Below the pieces are notes generated by a model. It did not search any database. It had not been told where the DNA came from and saw only the letters and a program-made list of their open reading frames with translations. A program made the position numbers and the translations under genes. This document shows positions 23,071 through 33,403 of a stretch of DNA of 64,000 nucleotides, piece by piece (within the stretch, counting starts at the first letter, position 1; every line of letters starts with the position of its first letter). The stretch is from Cladorrhinum sp. PSN259 (lineage: Eukaryota; Ascomycota; Sordariomycetes; Sordariales; Podosporaceae): contig MU867097.1 of NCBI GenBank assembly GCA_033725935.1, positions 124,001 through 188,000 on the forward strand, written 5' to 3'.

Positions 23071-23697
23071 TTCAATACAATGATGGAACGCAATAAAAGC
23101 GAGCTGTACTGGGGTTTGCATGCAACAAGGTCACTCTCTGTAGCGGAGATTGTATGCAACAAAGTCGCTCTGTACCTAAAAGTGCTGCGCGAACCTTTTC
23201 TGATGAATGGGGCGCTTCTAATGCGTCGGTCACTGGCAGTGGGTGGGCTGATCACGATTTCATTTCACACATGATAGTCTGCAATTGCTACATTCGTCAA
23301 TTACTGAGGCATGCTGGTGATGAAGTAGTCCCTTGTAATTATTGTCGCAAAGCTGAGCGGAACGACCCAGCCGTACTAGCCAAAACATAAAACAACGAAT
23401 AATGCCACGTAAAACCGAGCCCAACTAATGATTTAAGATGTGGAGGTTAACACCTGACGTGGCGTTATCTGGTGGTCGAGTACTTTGAAGTGGCCAGAGT
23501 CACGGAGATCCTCAAGCTGGGTTTTGGCTTTAGAAGCATTGAACCAACATAGACAAGTCCTGCGAGCTTCAAAAGACAACAATTTTTTTTTTTTTAATTT
23601 CGTGATCGTACCAAGTCCTTAGACTAACGGCAGAGACAACGTGAATACATTACCGCCTGACGACACTCGGGCAAATTAGGCATCTGGAATTAGATCT
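22829..23697. other. Decayed 3' end of the C2H2 gene and intergenic
   Basis: The first 200 bp are the RIP-type decayed tail described for the C2H2 gene. The remaining 650 bp, with a T tract near 23583, shows no feature. Confidence 0.5.
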
Positions 23698-24620
23698 ATG
23701 TCTCCAGTTGGCTCGGGAGCATTCGCCCAACAGTCTATCACCATCAGCGCCATTGAAAAGGTAGAGCTACAGCTCGTAGTCGTTGCTCAAGTCTTCGATG
23801 ATCCCCTTCGACTCGCCGAGAATCTGCAGTGGTTTCGTCAGGCCGCATCAGTGAAGGACCAGCTGGACCATCTTCGCCTTCAAAGTGCCCCTGTCACAGG
23901 AGACCATACCGGAACGCTGCCGCCCGCAGTCAAGGATATGATGATTATGAAGGAAGAGCTGGGCAAGTATATTGCAGTTCTTTTGGAACGTGAGGACCGG
24001 TGAAGAGTCTGCACGTGCGCAGGAAGCTTGAAGCAACGAGGGGTCAAAAACGTTGGCAACGCTCTGAAAAAAAAAGCGCACGCATGTAAGTCTGGACAAC
24101 AGTAATAAATGGCTTTCCACTTCCAAATTTTCACGGCCTTTTCTAATGCGGTGGTTCCAGTCTAACAAACATCTCATTCACCCAAAGTTTGGATTAATGA
24201 CGAGTTATACCGCGAGGTACGCTTTCCATGTATACGCAAAAAAAGCCCGACAATTCGCACCTCCAACGGCGCTTTCACGCCAACAGAATATTTCGAAATA
24301 TTCTATCAAAATCTCTTGGCTGCACTCTCTTATCCACATGGACGGGTCGACGCCGAAGCTCTATTTCCAGCAGTTCCGTCACAATATACCACCGAGAACT
24401 GATCGAAGGTAGTGTAGAACCAGATGCAATTCTGGTTTCCTCTCGGTTAGATACTATCCATGTACAGCTATGGGACATTTGGACCATTGTCACAGGGATT
24501 AGAAGAGGAATCTTCACTGCACCTGAGCGCGCTTCATCGGTTCCAAGTTAACGCAGGCTGTTGATGTGTGGTCGTTCGGTGTGACTATTTCATGGTTCCT
24601 GGGCCACCGGTAGGCATTGA
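23698..24620 (+). pseudogene. Protein-kinase-like gene remnant
   Basis: The first part (23698-24003) is an open frame of 101 residues with ordinary codon use and no recognised motif. Between about 24395 and 24610, two frames carry kinase-like landmarks in order: a VEPDAILVSS segment where KPxNILV would lie, HVQLWDIW where the DFG loop would lie, GIFTAPE (the APE motif), then after a frame change AVDVWSFGVTISWFLGH, a good match to kinase subdomain IX. Stops and the frame change make it a pseudogene. Whether the 5' open frame belongs to the same gene is a guess. Confidence 0.5.
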
Positions 24621-26218
24621 TCTGACCGAGTGGATTGCTGAGCTTGCCGAAAGGGAGGCTTGACGACAATGACGGGCAATCCCCGAAGGTGGAGCTTCTG
24701 ATGAATATCAGCTGGTGCCATGGAAAAAAGGGGCATATTGCAGTGAATCCAACTACCAATATGGTGAACGTAACACATATTCTGACATTAGTAAGACTCA
24801 AAACATAAGTTACAGGACGTTGAGAAAGAGCAGATCCAGTATGGTTAGATTCGAGGAAAAAAAATAATTTCGGGGCACATACATGTCACTTGGTGACGTT
24901 GATCTGGCATTGAAGGCTTCGGGTATCAAGTTTAATCTGCAGAAGTTCCTGCGAAGCATCGCTCCGGAGGAAAGGAGAAGGTTCAAGAAAGAATGTGAGT
25001 GATTGCAATTGCAAACTCCTGCTGGGCGCGCGGACATACTTCACTACCAGACACCAGAAATGCAGATAAATTTTTGGTTTATTCATGTTTATCTTTAATT
25101 TTTCCTCTACTTTAAAAGAATGCAGTTTTGAACGAGTGAATGTACACGAGTCACAGACGAGAAGGTGTCACAATAGTTTGCAAACGTTTCTCAATCACAG
25201 GGGCAGGTTCATAAAGTGTCTGGCATAGTCTCTAACAAGAATGCTGCAGGTGACAACAGTATGGCAGTGTTAAGTTTATTATCATGACGCGAAAGTGGGG
25301 GTCTACCGTTCATAGAGAGATAATTACCCCTGAACTCCCGGACCTTCCAACACGGCAGCACCACGCACCCACTCTCATGGTAGATATGAATGTGTGTATG
25401 TACAGCAGTAAGTAAGTGCCTTTCCGGCATTCGGCAGTGACACTCAAAAAAAAAAAATTCAAAAAAAAAAATTGTGCGCGGGGGCTCGTAGCTCTGAGTG
25501 AAACTCAGGACTAACTGATCGTACATAATAACATCATGGCTGTTTTCCGGCTTCATTTCTGTATCTTTTGTTTCCAAGATTTTTAAATCCGCATCCGAGC
25601 CGGCGGATATTATTAGTCTCAGGAAGATGCAAGCTGAGTGAGCCAGCACAGTACACACAGTACGCCAAATATATATATATATATATAAAAGCACAAGAAG
25701 ATAATTTAAGCCTTGGGATCCCAGGACTGGTTCCGTCCGTGTTCATGTTTTGTTCAAGGTCCGTCGTGGCTTCGCAGATGCGGTGATAACTGGGCTTAAC
25801 CTCCTCTCCCCACGTTCCTCATTTCCCATGAACGTATTGGCAAAGCGCAGATATTGACCAGGACGATTCGATATACCAACACTGTCGAGGCATTGACCAG
25901 GAGGTGAACCAAGGAGATGTTTAGAGTGCCCGCGTTACAAATAGACAGCCCAAAGCACTAAAATAAAAGTGAAGATGATATAACAGAAGCTGAACGCGCA
26001 TTATTATATTGTCACACGACCAAGCCGGCCGAAACTTCAAGTAATTTACTTCGTCATCAGCCATATGGCCATCATGCCGAAATTGAAAGCAAGCAACGTT
26101 GTTGGGTACGTACACATGCTCTGTTCTCACCGAGTCTTGATAACTAGCAAGTTGTTAGAAATGTCTCGGACGCGCTCACACTAAATCATTCCATTTCATT
26201 CTACAAGTCGTAGTATCA
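24621..26218. other. Gene-poor stretch with a small ORF and microsatellite
   Basis: A 39-residue frame at 24883-25002 (MSLGDVDLALKASG...) has coding-like composition and may be a remnant exon of the kinase-like gene. A TA microsatellite lies at about 25667-25688 and A-rich runs at 25446-25471. No full gene is seen. Confidence 0.45.
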
Positions 26219-27445
26219 TTAATTCCTGCTTGCAAACCTCAAGCCACGCATAATATCCTGAAGTACTTTCTGTTTTATTTCGTCTACCAGCTGCTCCTGC
26301 GCCTCCGCGACCTTGTCCGCTAAGATTGCTTCTGAGTTATCCAAAACCTTATCTTCCAGCTGGACATACGCATCCGTCACTTGGTCATCAACTGTATCAT
26401 GGATATGCTGTGTAATACCCTCAAACTCCTCCGTGTTGTATCGGCATGGTGTGCAAGAGACGAGCTCTTGTATTATTTTCTCGAGCCTTTCGACTCGAAT
26501 CCGGAGATCGGCGTTGCAGGTGTCGTGATCAGAGACCCGGTGTCGCTTATCGGTTGTCGGGGTACGCAAAGGTTCGCTATTGCATCGTCGTTTCCGGTCT
26601 GAACCTGTATAAGCGGCGAGAAAAAGAGGTTATCAGGAACACATACCTGAAAACCCGAATGCCGGGCTTTCCTCATCGGGATATGGCGGTAACGGTTCTT
26701 CTACCGTCTCTTTAATCCCAGTATTGTTTTTGGTGTTCAGATCGGGTCCAACATTGATATCGCTTGGGTTCACGATCTTGCCGCCTGCGCCGTGATATAA
26801 TGATTCAAGAGAGCCCCGGTTTGCATGGGTTGTGAGACGGCAAGGAGAAGAGAAGATTGAAGGGATTGATCGAAGTTGGTCGAGTCGCTCGAATGTAAAA
26901 CCGAAGGTGTTGAAAGAGACAGTGAGATCTCGAACGGATGCGAAGGTTTTGAGAGAGGACAGCAGACCTATGGATCGCGTCTTGACCGCAAGCGGACTAT
27001 GTTTTGGGACAACAAGCGAAGGTGGTTGGGTCATGCAAAAGTGTAGGGATATACCGCAGTCGCTGGACACCCTTTTTACGAATTCGAGGTTTTCTGGTCG
27101 AATAAATAGATAAAGAGGGCATTTCGCATGCTTGCCTTTCGTATATAACGAGAAGTAAAGGATAAAGATCGCTTGGCGTTTATCATTATCGATGTGCATA
27201 TCCATACGGAGCTTGCCAGTCCGTGGGAGTTGCGTGTCGGGGTCCTCTGCCGTTACCTCGACCGACTGGTTCGTGATCTCAAATGCCATGTCTTTATTAT
27301 CGTCGCTGTCGCTAAGGTCATCGCCGCTGCCGCCAAGGTCATTGCCGCTGTGGCTGAGGTCATTGCCGCTGTCGCTGAGGTCATTATTGTGGTCGAGTTG
27401 ATCAGTCAAGCTATAAGTGAACAAGCAAATCATGAGATACCGCAA
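26219..27445 (-). CDS. Uncharacterised protein with acidic GNDLSxS repeats and coiled-coil tail
   Basis: Minus-strand exon from 27445 (or an internal Met, MAFEIT, near 27290) down to about 26646, then a short intron of about 43 bp (GTATGT...TATACAG), then an exon to 26219. The frame joins perfectly at GFSG|SDRKRRC. The N-terminus has about four six-residue acidic repeats (NDLSDSG-like, encoded by an 18-bp tandem repeat at 27313-27385). The centre is globular, without a recognised domain, followed by PPYPDEESPAF. The tail is helical with a basic KRRC patch and a probable coiled coil. This layout is familiar from uncharacterised accessory proteins of moulds, but I cannot name a function. It may have further 5' exons (see 28100-28240). 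Confidence 0.62.
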
Positions 27446-27486
27446 GATGATAATAATAACAAGATAGATAATAGATAACCAAGATT

Positions 27487-27700
27487 ACCGCCGCTCTTGC
27501 CGGACAATGTAGTTAATCTGTCAGGGTAGCACAAACGGAAGCAAGAAAGAGAGCGCCATAGGGCCAATCTCTCATTCCCCGCGGCCACCAAAAGCACCCC
27601 AATCCTTTCAACAGGCGTACCTGGTGAGTAGGAGTTGGCAAATTTTTACGGTGCTTTTGGGTTGTGCGCTGCCGACATATTATACATCGCCCAGGAGAAC
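27487..27700. repeat. 214-bp direct repeat, copy 1
   Basis: Nearly identical to 27841-28054, including AGCACAAACGGAAGCAAGAA and the segment ending CATCGCCCAGGAGAAC. The copies start 354 bp apart and differ at only a few positions. Confidence 0.92.
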
Positions 27701-27840
27701 TGAAAACGGTTATACATGCGAGATACATAACACCGACATGTATGGGAAATAATGAAAAGAAGGGAAGATATATTGCGGGGAAAAGTGATACTGCCCATCC
27801 AGTGAAATGGTAAAAGAGCCGTAGTGTTGATGAAAATAAT

Positions 27841-28054
27841 ACCGCTGCTCTTGCCAAACAATGTAGTTATCTGTCAGGGGAGCACAAACGGAAGCAAGAA
27901 AGAGAGCGCCATAGGGCCAATCTCTCATTCCCCGCGGCCACCAAAAGCACCCCAATCCTTTCAACAGGCGTACCTGGTGAGTAGGAGTTGGCAAATTTTT
28001 ACGGTGCTTTTGGGTTGTGCGCTGCCGACAAATAATACATCGCCCAGGAGAACA
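27841..28054. repeat. 214-bp direct repeat, copy 2
   Basis: Second copy of the repeat at 27487-27700. Differences are mainly near the two ends (e.g. GCCGGACAATG versus GCCAAACAATG). The 140 bp between the copies is unique. Confidence 0.92.
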
Positions 28055-28099
28055 GGACACGGTAACCCACACTGTGTGAAGTCACACCGGTACCATCGA

Positions 28100-28240
28100 T
28101 AACTGACCGTGGAGTAGAGAATGGTTGAGTTGAAATATCGATGCTGTCGTGATGTTGGGGAACGTCGCTTCTGTCGTGAGGTTGGGTGTCAAAAACGTCG
28201 CTTCTGTCGGGAGGTTGGGTATCAGGAATGTCGCTCATAT
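28100..28240 (-). other. Short repeat-coding frame, possible 5' exon
   Basis: From an ATG at 28238 the minus strand codes MSDIPDTQPPDRSDV followed by a second 11-residue unit, DTQPHDRSDV, i.e. 33-bp repeats. It is followed by a possible donor (GGTACC, about 28090). The acidic repeat style resembles the N-terminus of the gene at 26219-27445, so it could be its upstream exon, with the 214-bp repeats in between. Not proven. Confidence 0.35.
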
Positions 28241-29163
28241 TGGGTGATTAAGTGTCAGGAATTTCGCTTATGGCGAGTGGAGGTCGAGATGTGAGCTGTT
28301 GATTAACGAGTTGATGAGTTGATCGATAATGCAAAAAGCAAACATGATTGAGGAGTTGATCGGTCGGGAGAGTCGTGGAACCTGCGTTCATTTTAGCTTT
28401 GGTCCAAGCTCAGGCGCGCCCTGCTGCCAACCAATGGGAGCGATTAAATTCCCAGCCGTCCAGGCAAAGTGGGGGCTCCCGGGGACAACAGTCCCCCCAC
28501 CATTCACGTAGCACCCGTGAGAGGCACAGCGTGCCCGAGAGCGTGCCGTCCCTATCGTTTGAACTTGCCGCAGTCCCAAAAGGGAATGTTGATGCACCTG
28601 CCCATGCCAATCAGCCATGCGTTGACTGCGGCAGTCAAACGGCGGATCCGCTCGTTCCTCTCCTGGTCGCCCCGAATGCACCATTTCTCATCATTGTGGG
28701 TAGGAGGGGCCAGACTGCTGCCCACATTACTCCATGTGTTGAGAAGCATTTGGAAATAGTGAAAATACGCTGCCGTTGCGACTTGCCCGGCTCCGGGAGT
28801 CCCATCTGGTTGTGCTCCCGGCTCCTGGCTCTCCGCCCCTCCATTGGACGTGCATTCTCTGGGCCCCACTCCACCGCCATGGCCCCGCTCAATTCGCAAC
28901 CACACTCCGTCATCTTACCTGACCACGGGCTTGTTTCCATACTTACCCTTGCGTCCTTGCAATTCCTGGCCGCCGCTCCGTATCTGCTTTGTTCGCTATC
29001 AATTTAAACATACTAAGGAGCACATTACCTCAACCATCCTTAATTTCAGCGTCAGATTCACATTCAAGAGGTTGTGGGGAACCCCTTCCCATGGTGGAAG
29101 CAGAGACTGTCCCTAGAGTACCTGCACTGTAACTAACCTCATTCCCTCTATCTCCAATCCCTC
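28241..29163. other. No supportable gene
   Basis: Long overlapping frames exist on both strands (28375-29007 plus, 28552-28905 minus), but none shows a motif, splice-consistent extension or convincing start. GC content is higher than in the neighbours, which by itself produces long shadow frames. Confidence 0.4.
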
Positions 29164-31017
29164 TCACCCACCCAGACTCGTATGCCCCAAAATAGCCTCC
29201 AACTCCGACACCACCCGGCTATACACCTCCCGTCTGAAATTCTCCTCGTCCAGATCCTGCAACGCCGTACACTCCATACACCGTTCCACCACCACCTTGT
29301 ATCGCGGGTTAATCAACGCCACCCTCTGCTCCAGCAGCCGGTGCGCCGTGACCAAGTCCCTGATCACCCCGCGCTCGTCGTCTGGGAACACCAGATCCCT
29401 CTCGTGCGGTGCGCGCAGCGCGTCGAGTGTGGAGCCCAGCATGATCTCGAGGAGCATGATGCCAAGCGCGAAGAGCGTTGGGTTGCGTTCGGATATCATC
29501 GTCGCGGGGGGGTGAGAGGCCGATGGGGAAGGTGATGAGCTGCGCTCGGGGAAGTTGCGCTGCAGGAAGGGGTGCTCGTAAGACAGATACTGGCTGCGCT
29601 TGAAGAAGTGCACGTTTTTGCTGCTGAGCACTTCGGGCAGCCAGGGGGTTTTGCTGAGCTGGAGCACGCTCGAGGCGATAGCGAGGCGAGGCGGATTTTC
29701 TGTTTGAGGGATGCCAGGGGATGGAGGCCGTCTTTCTGCTCCAGGACGTCGCGGAGCGTGACGATGGACCACGTGTCGCTGCTTGCGGTTGTCCCTCGTG
29801 GATACACCTGAAAGCAGCGGTCTATGTAGTCCTTGTCGATGAGGTGGCCATAACAGGCTGGTCGTGCTTTGCGGGCGTTGTGCAGAGCCAGGCAGAGGTC
29901 GACGAGTGGTCCTGTTGTGCGGTCGGCATCGCTGAGTGAGGTGTCGACGAAGGCCACCTTGGTGGCGTGTTGAGCCAGGCTGGCAATGGCGACCTTGACG
30001 TCTGGGGTTGGAGATCTAATAGAGCTAACGAGGGATAGTTTCTGTGCCAGCATGAAAGAAACACTCTTCGTTTTCTCTGGCTTATTGGAATTTGATCTGG
30101 ACACGATAGGAGGCGACGTGCAGCGAGGGGGCGTCTTGCTCATGGGTGCCTGGTTCAGTGGCCTCGCGGTTTTGATACTCATTTCGTCCCAAAATCGCTT
30201 CCTTGCCGGTCCATCGTGAGCCTCGAACGATACGGCTATTGTGAACTGCACGCTGCGCACGACTTTCTCGTCTTCGTCTTCATAGCCGACGTCAATAGGT
30301 AGTGCCCCGAGTTCAAGACTCACATCATGCGAGTCGCTGCACAGAATGCTGTAACAGAGAGCCCGGTAGATGCTCGTAGAGAGATCTCTCAAGATGTCGA
30401 GCACTCTACCGCGAACCCGGTTCTGTCGAGCGGGCTCGAGACTGACGCTGAAACGAGCCATCCACTCGAGGTGGCCTATCCCCTTGGAGATGGTGGCGAG
30501 GGCTTCCTGATAGTCTTTCCTGTTTACACGGAAGAGAAACTTTTTAAACTCGCGCGTCATCCGTCCCTTGTTAACCCATTCGACCTGGACTGCATGTTAG
30601 TATACAAAGTCAGGGCGCAGAGCATGGAATACATGGACTCGCCTGCCCGTCACGCGTGATGTCAATCTTGAGCCGTTGTGCCAGGTTGTCGATAGCATCC
30701 TTGACCTCGGCGACAGTGACTTCGAAGGGGCCGTACGAGTTGCAGAGCACACGCCGTATCTTGTCGTTCGCCTCCTTGATTTGCCAGAGTGGCCCCATTG
30801 GGTCCTGTAGCATCGGCTCAATATTCCACGCCGGCACGATGTCGAGGAGCAGCTGCTCGCACACATTGTACAGCCTTGTCCGCTCGGTTTTCAGATCGCG
30901 GTGGATGCTCCTCAGCTCTGACGCCCAGTCCTTGAGAAAGTTCATGTAAGCTTCCACGGCTGAGATCACCAGAGGCAGCGAGCCCAGGACCACGCCGGCA
31001 ACTTCGAAACCAGACAT
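29164..31017 (-). pseudogene. DUF7580-type gene with 5-bp duplication frameshift
   Basis: Starts at 31017 with MSGFEVAGVVLGSLPLVISA, the same kind of N-terminal helix as the gene at 19213-21091. Exon 1 (31017-30643) ends at a GC donor (CAG|GCGAGT); the 58-bp intron has a canonical branch (ACTAAC) and exon 2 starts at 30584. The frame then runs to about 29690, where CCTCG is doubled; removing one copy mentally makes KIRLA continue into IASSVLQLSKTPWL, the DUF7580 landmark. The downstream frame continues through GIMLLEIMLGS to a stop at 29164. So the gene appears intact except for this 5-bp duplication. It lies head to head, 50-odd bp from the C2H2-TPR pseudogene. Confidence 0.68.
29682..29691 (-). 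other. 5-bp tandem duplication causing frameshift
   Basis: CGAGGCGAGG on the plus strand (CCTCGCCTCG on the coding strand) breaks the reading frame of the DUF7580-type gene at a conserved position. Confidence 0.6.
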
Positions 31018-31065
31018 GTCGACAAAGATATTGGTTGTTGGTCAGTGCTAGTACATGTTCTATGA

Positions 31066-32060
31066 AACCGGGACGAGGAGCAGCTCAATGCCGTAGCAGC
31101 CTGCGGCGAGAGGCCGGCCGCGGATGACGCGGCTAACGCGTGTCCTGTCTGCCTGCACACCGTGGTGGGACTCAAACCATACGTCAAGCATGTCGGCCGT
31201 CACCTGGAGCAGCTGGCTCTGTTTGCTCTTCCTCGCATTGAAGACGAAAATGACGATGCCGAAGGCGACCGGGAAAGTGATGAAGAGCAGAACAGCTCCC
31301 GGTCACAAGTCGAGTCGGATAATAATGCACAGGTTTGTCCCCCTATATCCAATTGGTATGTACGTGGTATCCAGGTGCACAGGCTCACAAAATATAAAAA
31401 CGCAGGAGGGGTTAGGCCAGGAACAGAATAGCCGGTCATCCTTAAACTTAGCTCAGGAGGATGTTGTTTCCTCTCGAGCCTCCCACAGCCAAGCTGATTT
31501 ACACCCGGATCTTGAGGGTGATGATGATGATGACAATGACGACGACCGACATCAAGAGGAGGCCGAGCAGATGCATCGACAGACGCTGCAGCGAAGAGAG
31601 AGGATGTTGGGCCCGGAGCATCCTGAAACGCTTATTAGTATGGACAACCTTGCGGGTGTGCTTAAAGGACTAAGGAGGTATAATGAGGCCGAGCCGATGT
31701 ATCGAGAGGTACTGCAGCTAAGAGAGTTGATGTTAGGCAAGGAGCATCCTTTTACGCTGATTAGTAGGGTTAACCTTACGGGTGTGCTTAAAGCACTAGG
31801 GAGGTCTAACGAGGCCAAGCAGATGTATCGAGAGGTACTATAGCTAAGAAAGAAGATATTAGGCAAAGGGCATCCTAATACGCTGATTAGTAGGGTTAAC
31901 CTTGCAAATATGCTTGAAAGGCAGAGAAAGTCCGAAGAGGTAGAATAAATATTTTAGCAGGTGTTATAGCTATATAAAAAGGTGTTGAGGAAAGAGCATT
32001 CTAATATGTTTTATAATATAGATAACTATATTCCTTATCTTGAAGCGAAAAGTTCAAGCG
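31066..32060 (+). pseudogene. C2H2 finger plus TPR gene remnant with Gln-to-stop changes
   Basis: The frame enters without a start near 31080 (EEQLNAVAAC) and carries a zinc finger, CPVCLHTVVGLKPYVKHVGRH, then HLEQLALFALP, as in fungal C2H2/STAND-linked proteins. An intron (31331 to about 31404) fits the frame. Next come an Asp-rich linker and kinesin-light-chain-type TPRs (LGPEHPETL, LGKEHPFTL, LGKGHPNTL). After the second TPR the same frame continues but is broken by TAG, TAA, TAG, TAG at 31841-31970, each where the repeat pattern calls for Gln (CAG/CAA). The 5' end is missing. A truncated product cannot be excluded but is unlikely. Confidence 0.72.
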
Positions 32061-33053
32061 TTAACTCCAGTTCCTTAGCTTAAAGGCTATTTATTTACTA
32101 CTTTACTTACTTCCTTTTATTGCTCTTTAATTTACTTTTATGGTGAATGAGCACAAACATACGCTCACAAACAAACCCACACACCCAACAAAGAAAGCCC
32201 TCCACAAAGGCTTTCGAGAAAACAAAAGCTCACAAAGCCATCTGAGCCTTCTGATCAGGTGGGGAAACCAAAAACCAAATGGAAAAAGAATGTGTGGAAA
32301 GAGTGGTGTTGAATTCCCTAACCTCCGTGCCCCCGTTTCCTTCCCAGGAAGGGAGGTTTTCACCCCTATATATACGTAAATAAAAGACTTACTCCCTGAA
32401 AAACGTAATCCTCCCCCACAAATGGGCCAATCCACCAATTCAATATTAAGCTAATAAATATTTAATCATTACATTATACAACCATACTCTCAAGAAAACT
32501 CGGGATCCTGTCCGCTCCCTACCGGTAGACCCGCTCTTTCTGACAAGTTACTCGGGTAACATTTTTACGGGCAAATGTGACAGAAATGATTCCAACTGGT
32601 GGGTGGAGGCCGGGGCCGTGTCTCCAAACCCGACAATGCCTACATGTGAGGGGTAGTATTTCAAGAACCCCGCATCGCTCGCATTAACCGTGTCAGACAA
32701 CAGCACTGCTTAGTAGAATCCAATTGTTCAGAGAGATGGGTATTCTTGAAGGGTTGTCATCTATATATCTCTGGAAGCCCAGTAGGACTCATTCTTATAG
32801 ATCTATCCTGAAGGACCAAACCGCGTACATCTAGTTATGGTGGCTTAGACATTCAGGAAAGCAGGCTCCCTGTCGATCTGTCAACCTTGCGTCCCAAGAG
32901 TTCTTCCGACTGGCACGTCCCGTGGACCCCTCTTCTCGACAAACCGCCCGTGCCGGCAGAGCCGCATTGCCATCTGCCTGAGCGAAAAAAAAAGCTGCTT
33001 CTGACACATGGTCATAGGATGGGAAGTTATGTCTCTTTGAACCTTGGACAGGA
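32061..33053. other. AT-rich intergenic with dispersed repeat copy
   Basis: Continues from the decayed TPR tail into AT-rich DNA. It contains a copy of the dispersed repeat at 32461-32520. The frames at 32127-32438 have low complexity and no support. Confidence 0.5.
32461..32520 (+). repeat. Dispersed repeat, copy B
   Basis: Aligns with 18909-18969: shared TTTAA.CATTA.ATT, CCATACT and AAGAAAACTCGGGATCC.GTCC, with scattered transitions. Confidence 0.7.
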
Positions 33054-33311
33054 ATGCGGGCATCGGCCTCGGGTTCGGTAGCAGTAAATACTGTCGCCGA
33101 CTTTATTATGAAATGTTGTTCTGCCATTCCAAATAACGTGGATAGCCCGGACTTTTCATGCGCCCAGTGTCTACGAAATGATTGGTCCAGCGTATGTAGC
33201 CTGAAGTGGTGTGGACAATGCGCTCGGTCATTCTGCCTTGCACGACATGGAATAAAGCGTGGCTTGTGTTTCTACACTGCCCAAGAAAGTGAGTCGGAGC
33301 CCGAATGCTAA
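33054..33311 (+). CDS. Short Cys-rich ORF, hypothetical
   Basis: An 85-residue frame whose second half is rich in Cys (SCAQC, VCSLKWCGQC, SFC, GLC), suggesting metal binding or a zinc-finger remnant. There is no signal peptide. It ends 92 bp before the DUF6601 gene, in the same direction. It may be an exon or remnant rather than a gene. Confidence 0.3.
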   Translation: MRASASGSVAVNTVADFIMKCCSAIPNNVDSPDFSCAQCLRNDWSSVCSLKWCGQCARSFCLARHGIKRGLCFYTAQESESEPEC

Positions 33312-33403
33312 TATATACGCGATTTCGGTCATCAAAATTGTAGAATAAGTCTTCACAGTATTTTGTTTCTAGTTATTGATCAGTTTTTAATATCTTTAAG
33401 AGA

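Noticed and set aside
28375..29007. Long ORF on the plus strand and overlapping minus-strand ORFs
   Set aside because: GC-rich region with open frames on both strands, no motifs, no consistent splice extension.
32127..32438. ORFs on both strands near 32.1-32.4 kb
   Set aside because: No motif, low complexity, located in a repeat-rich decayed interval.
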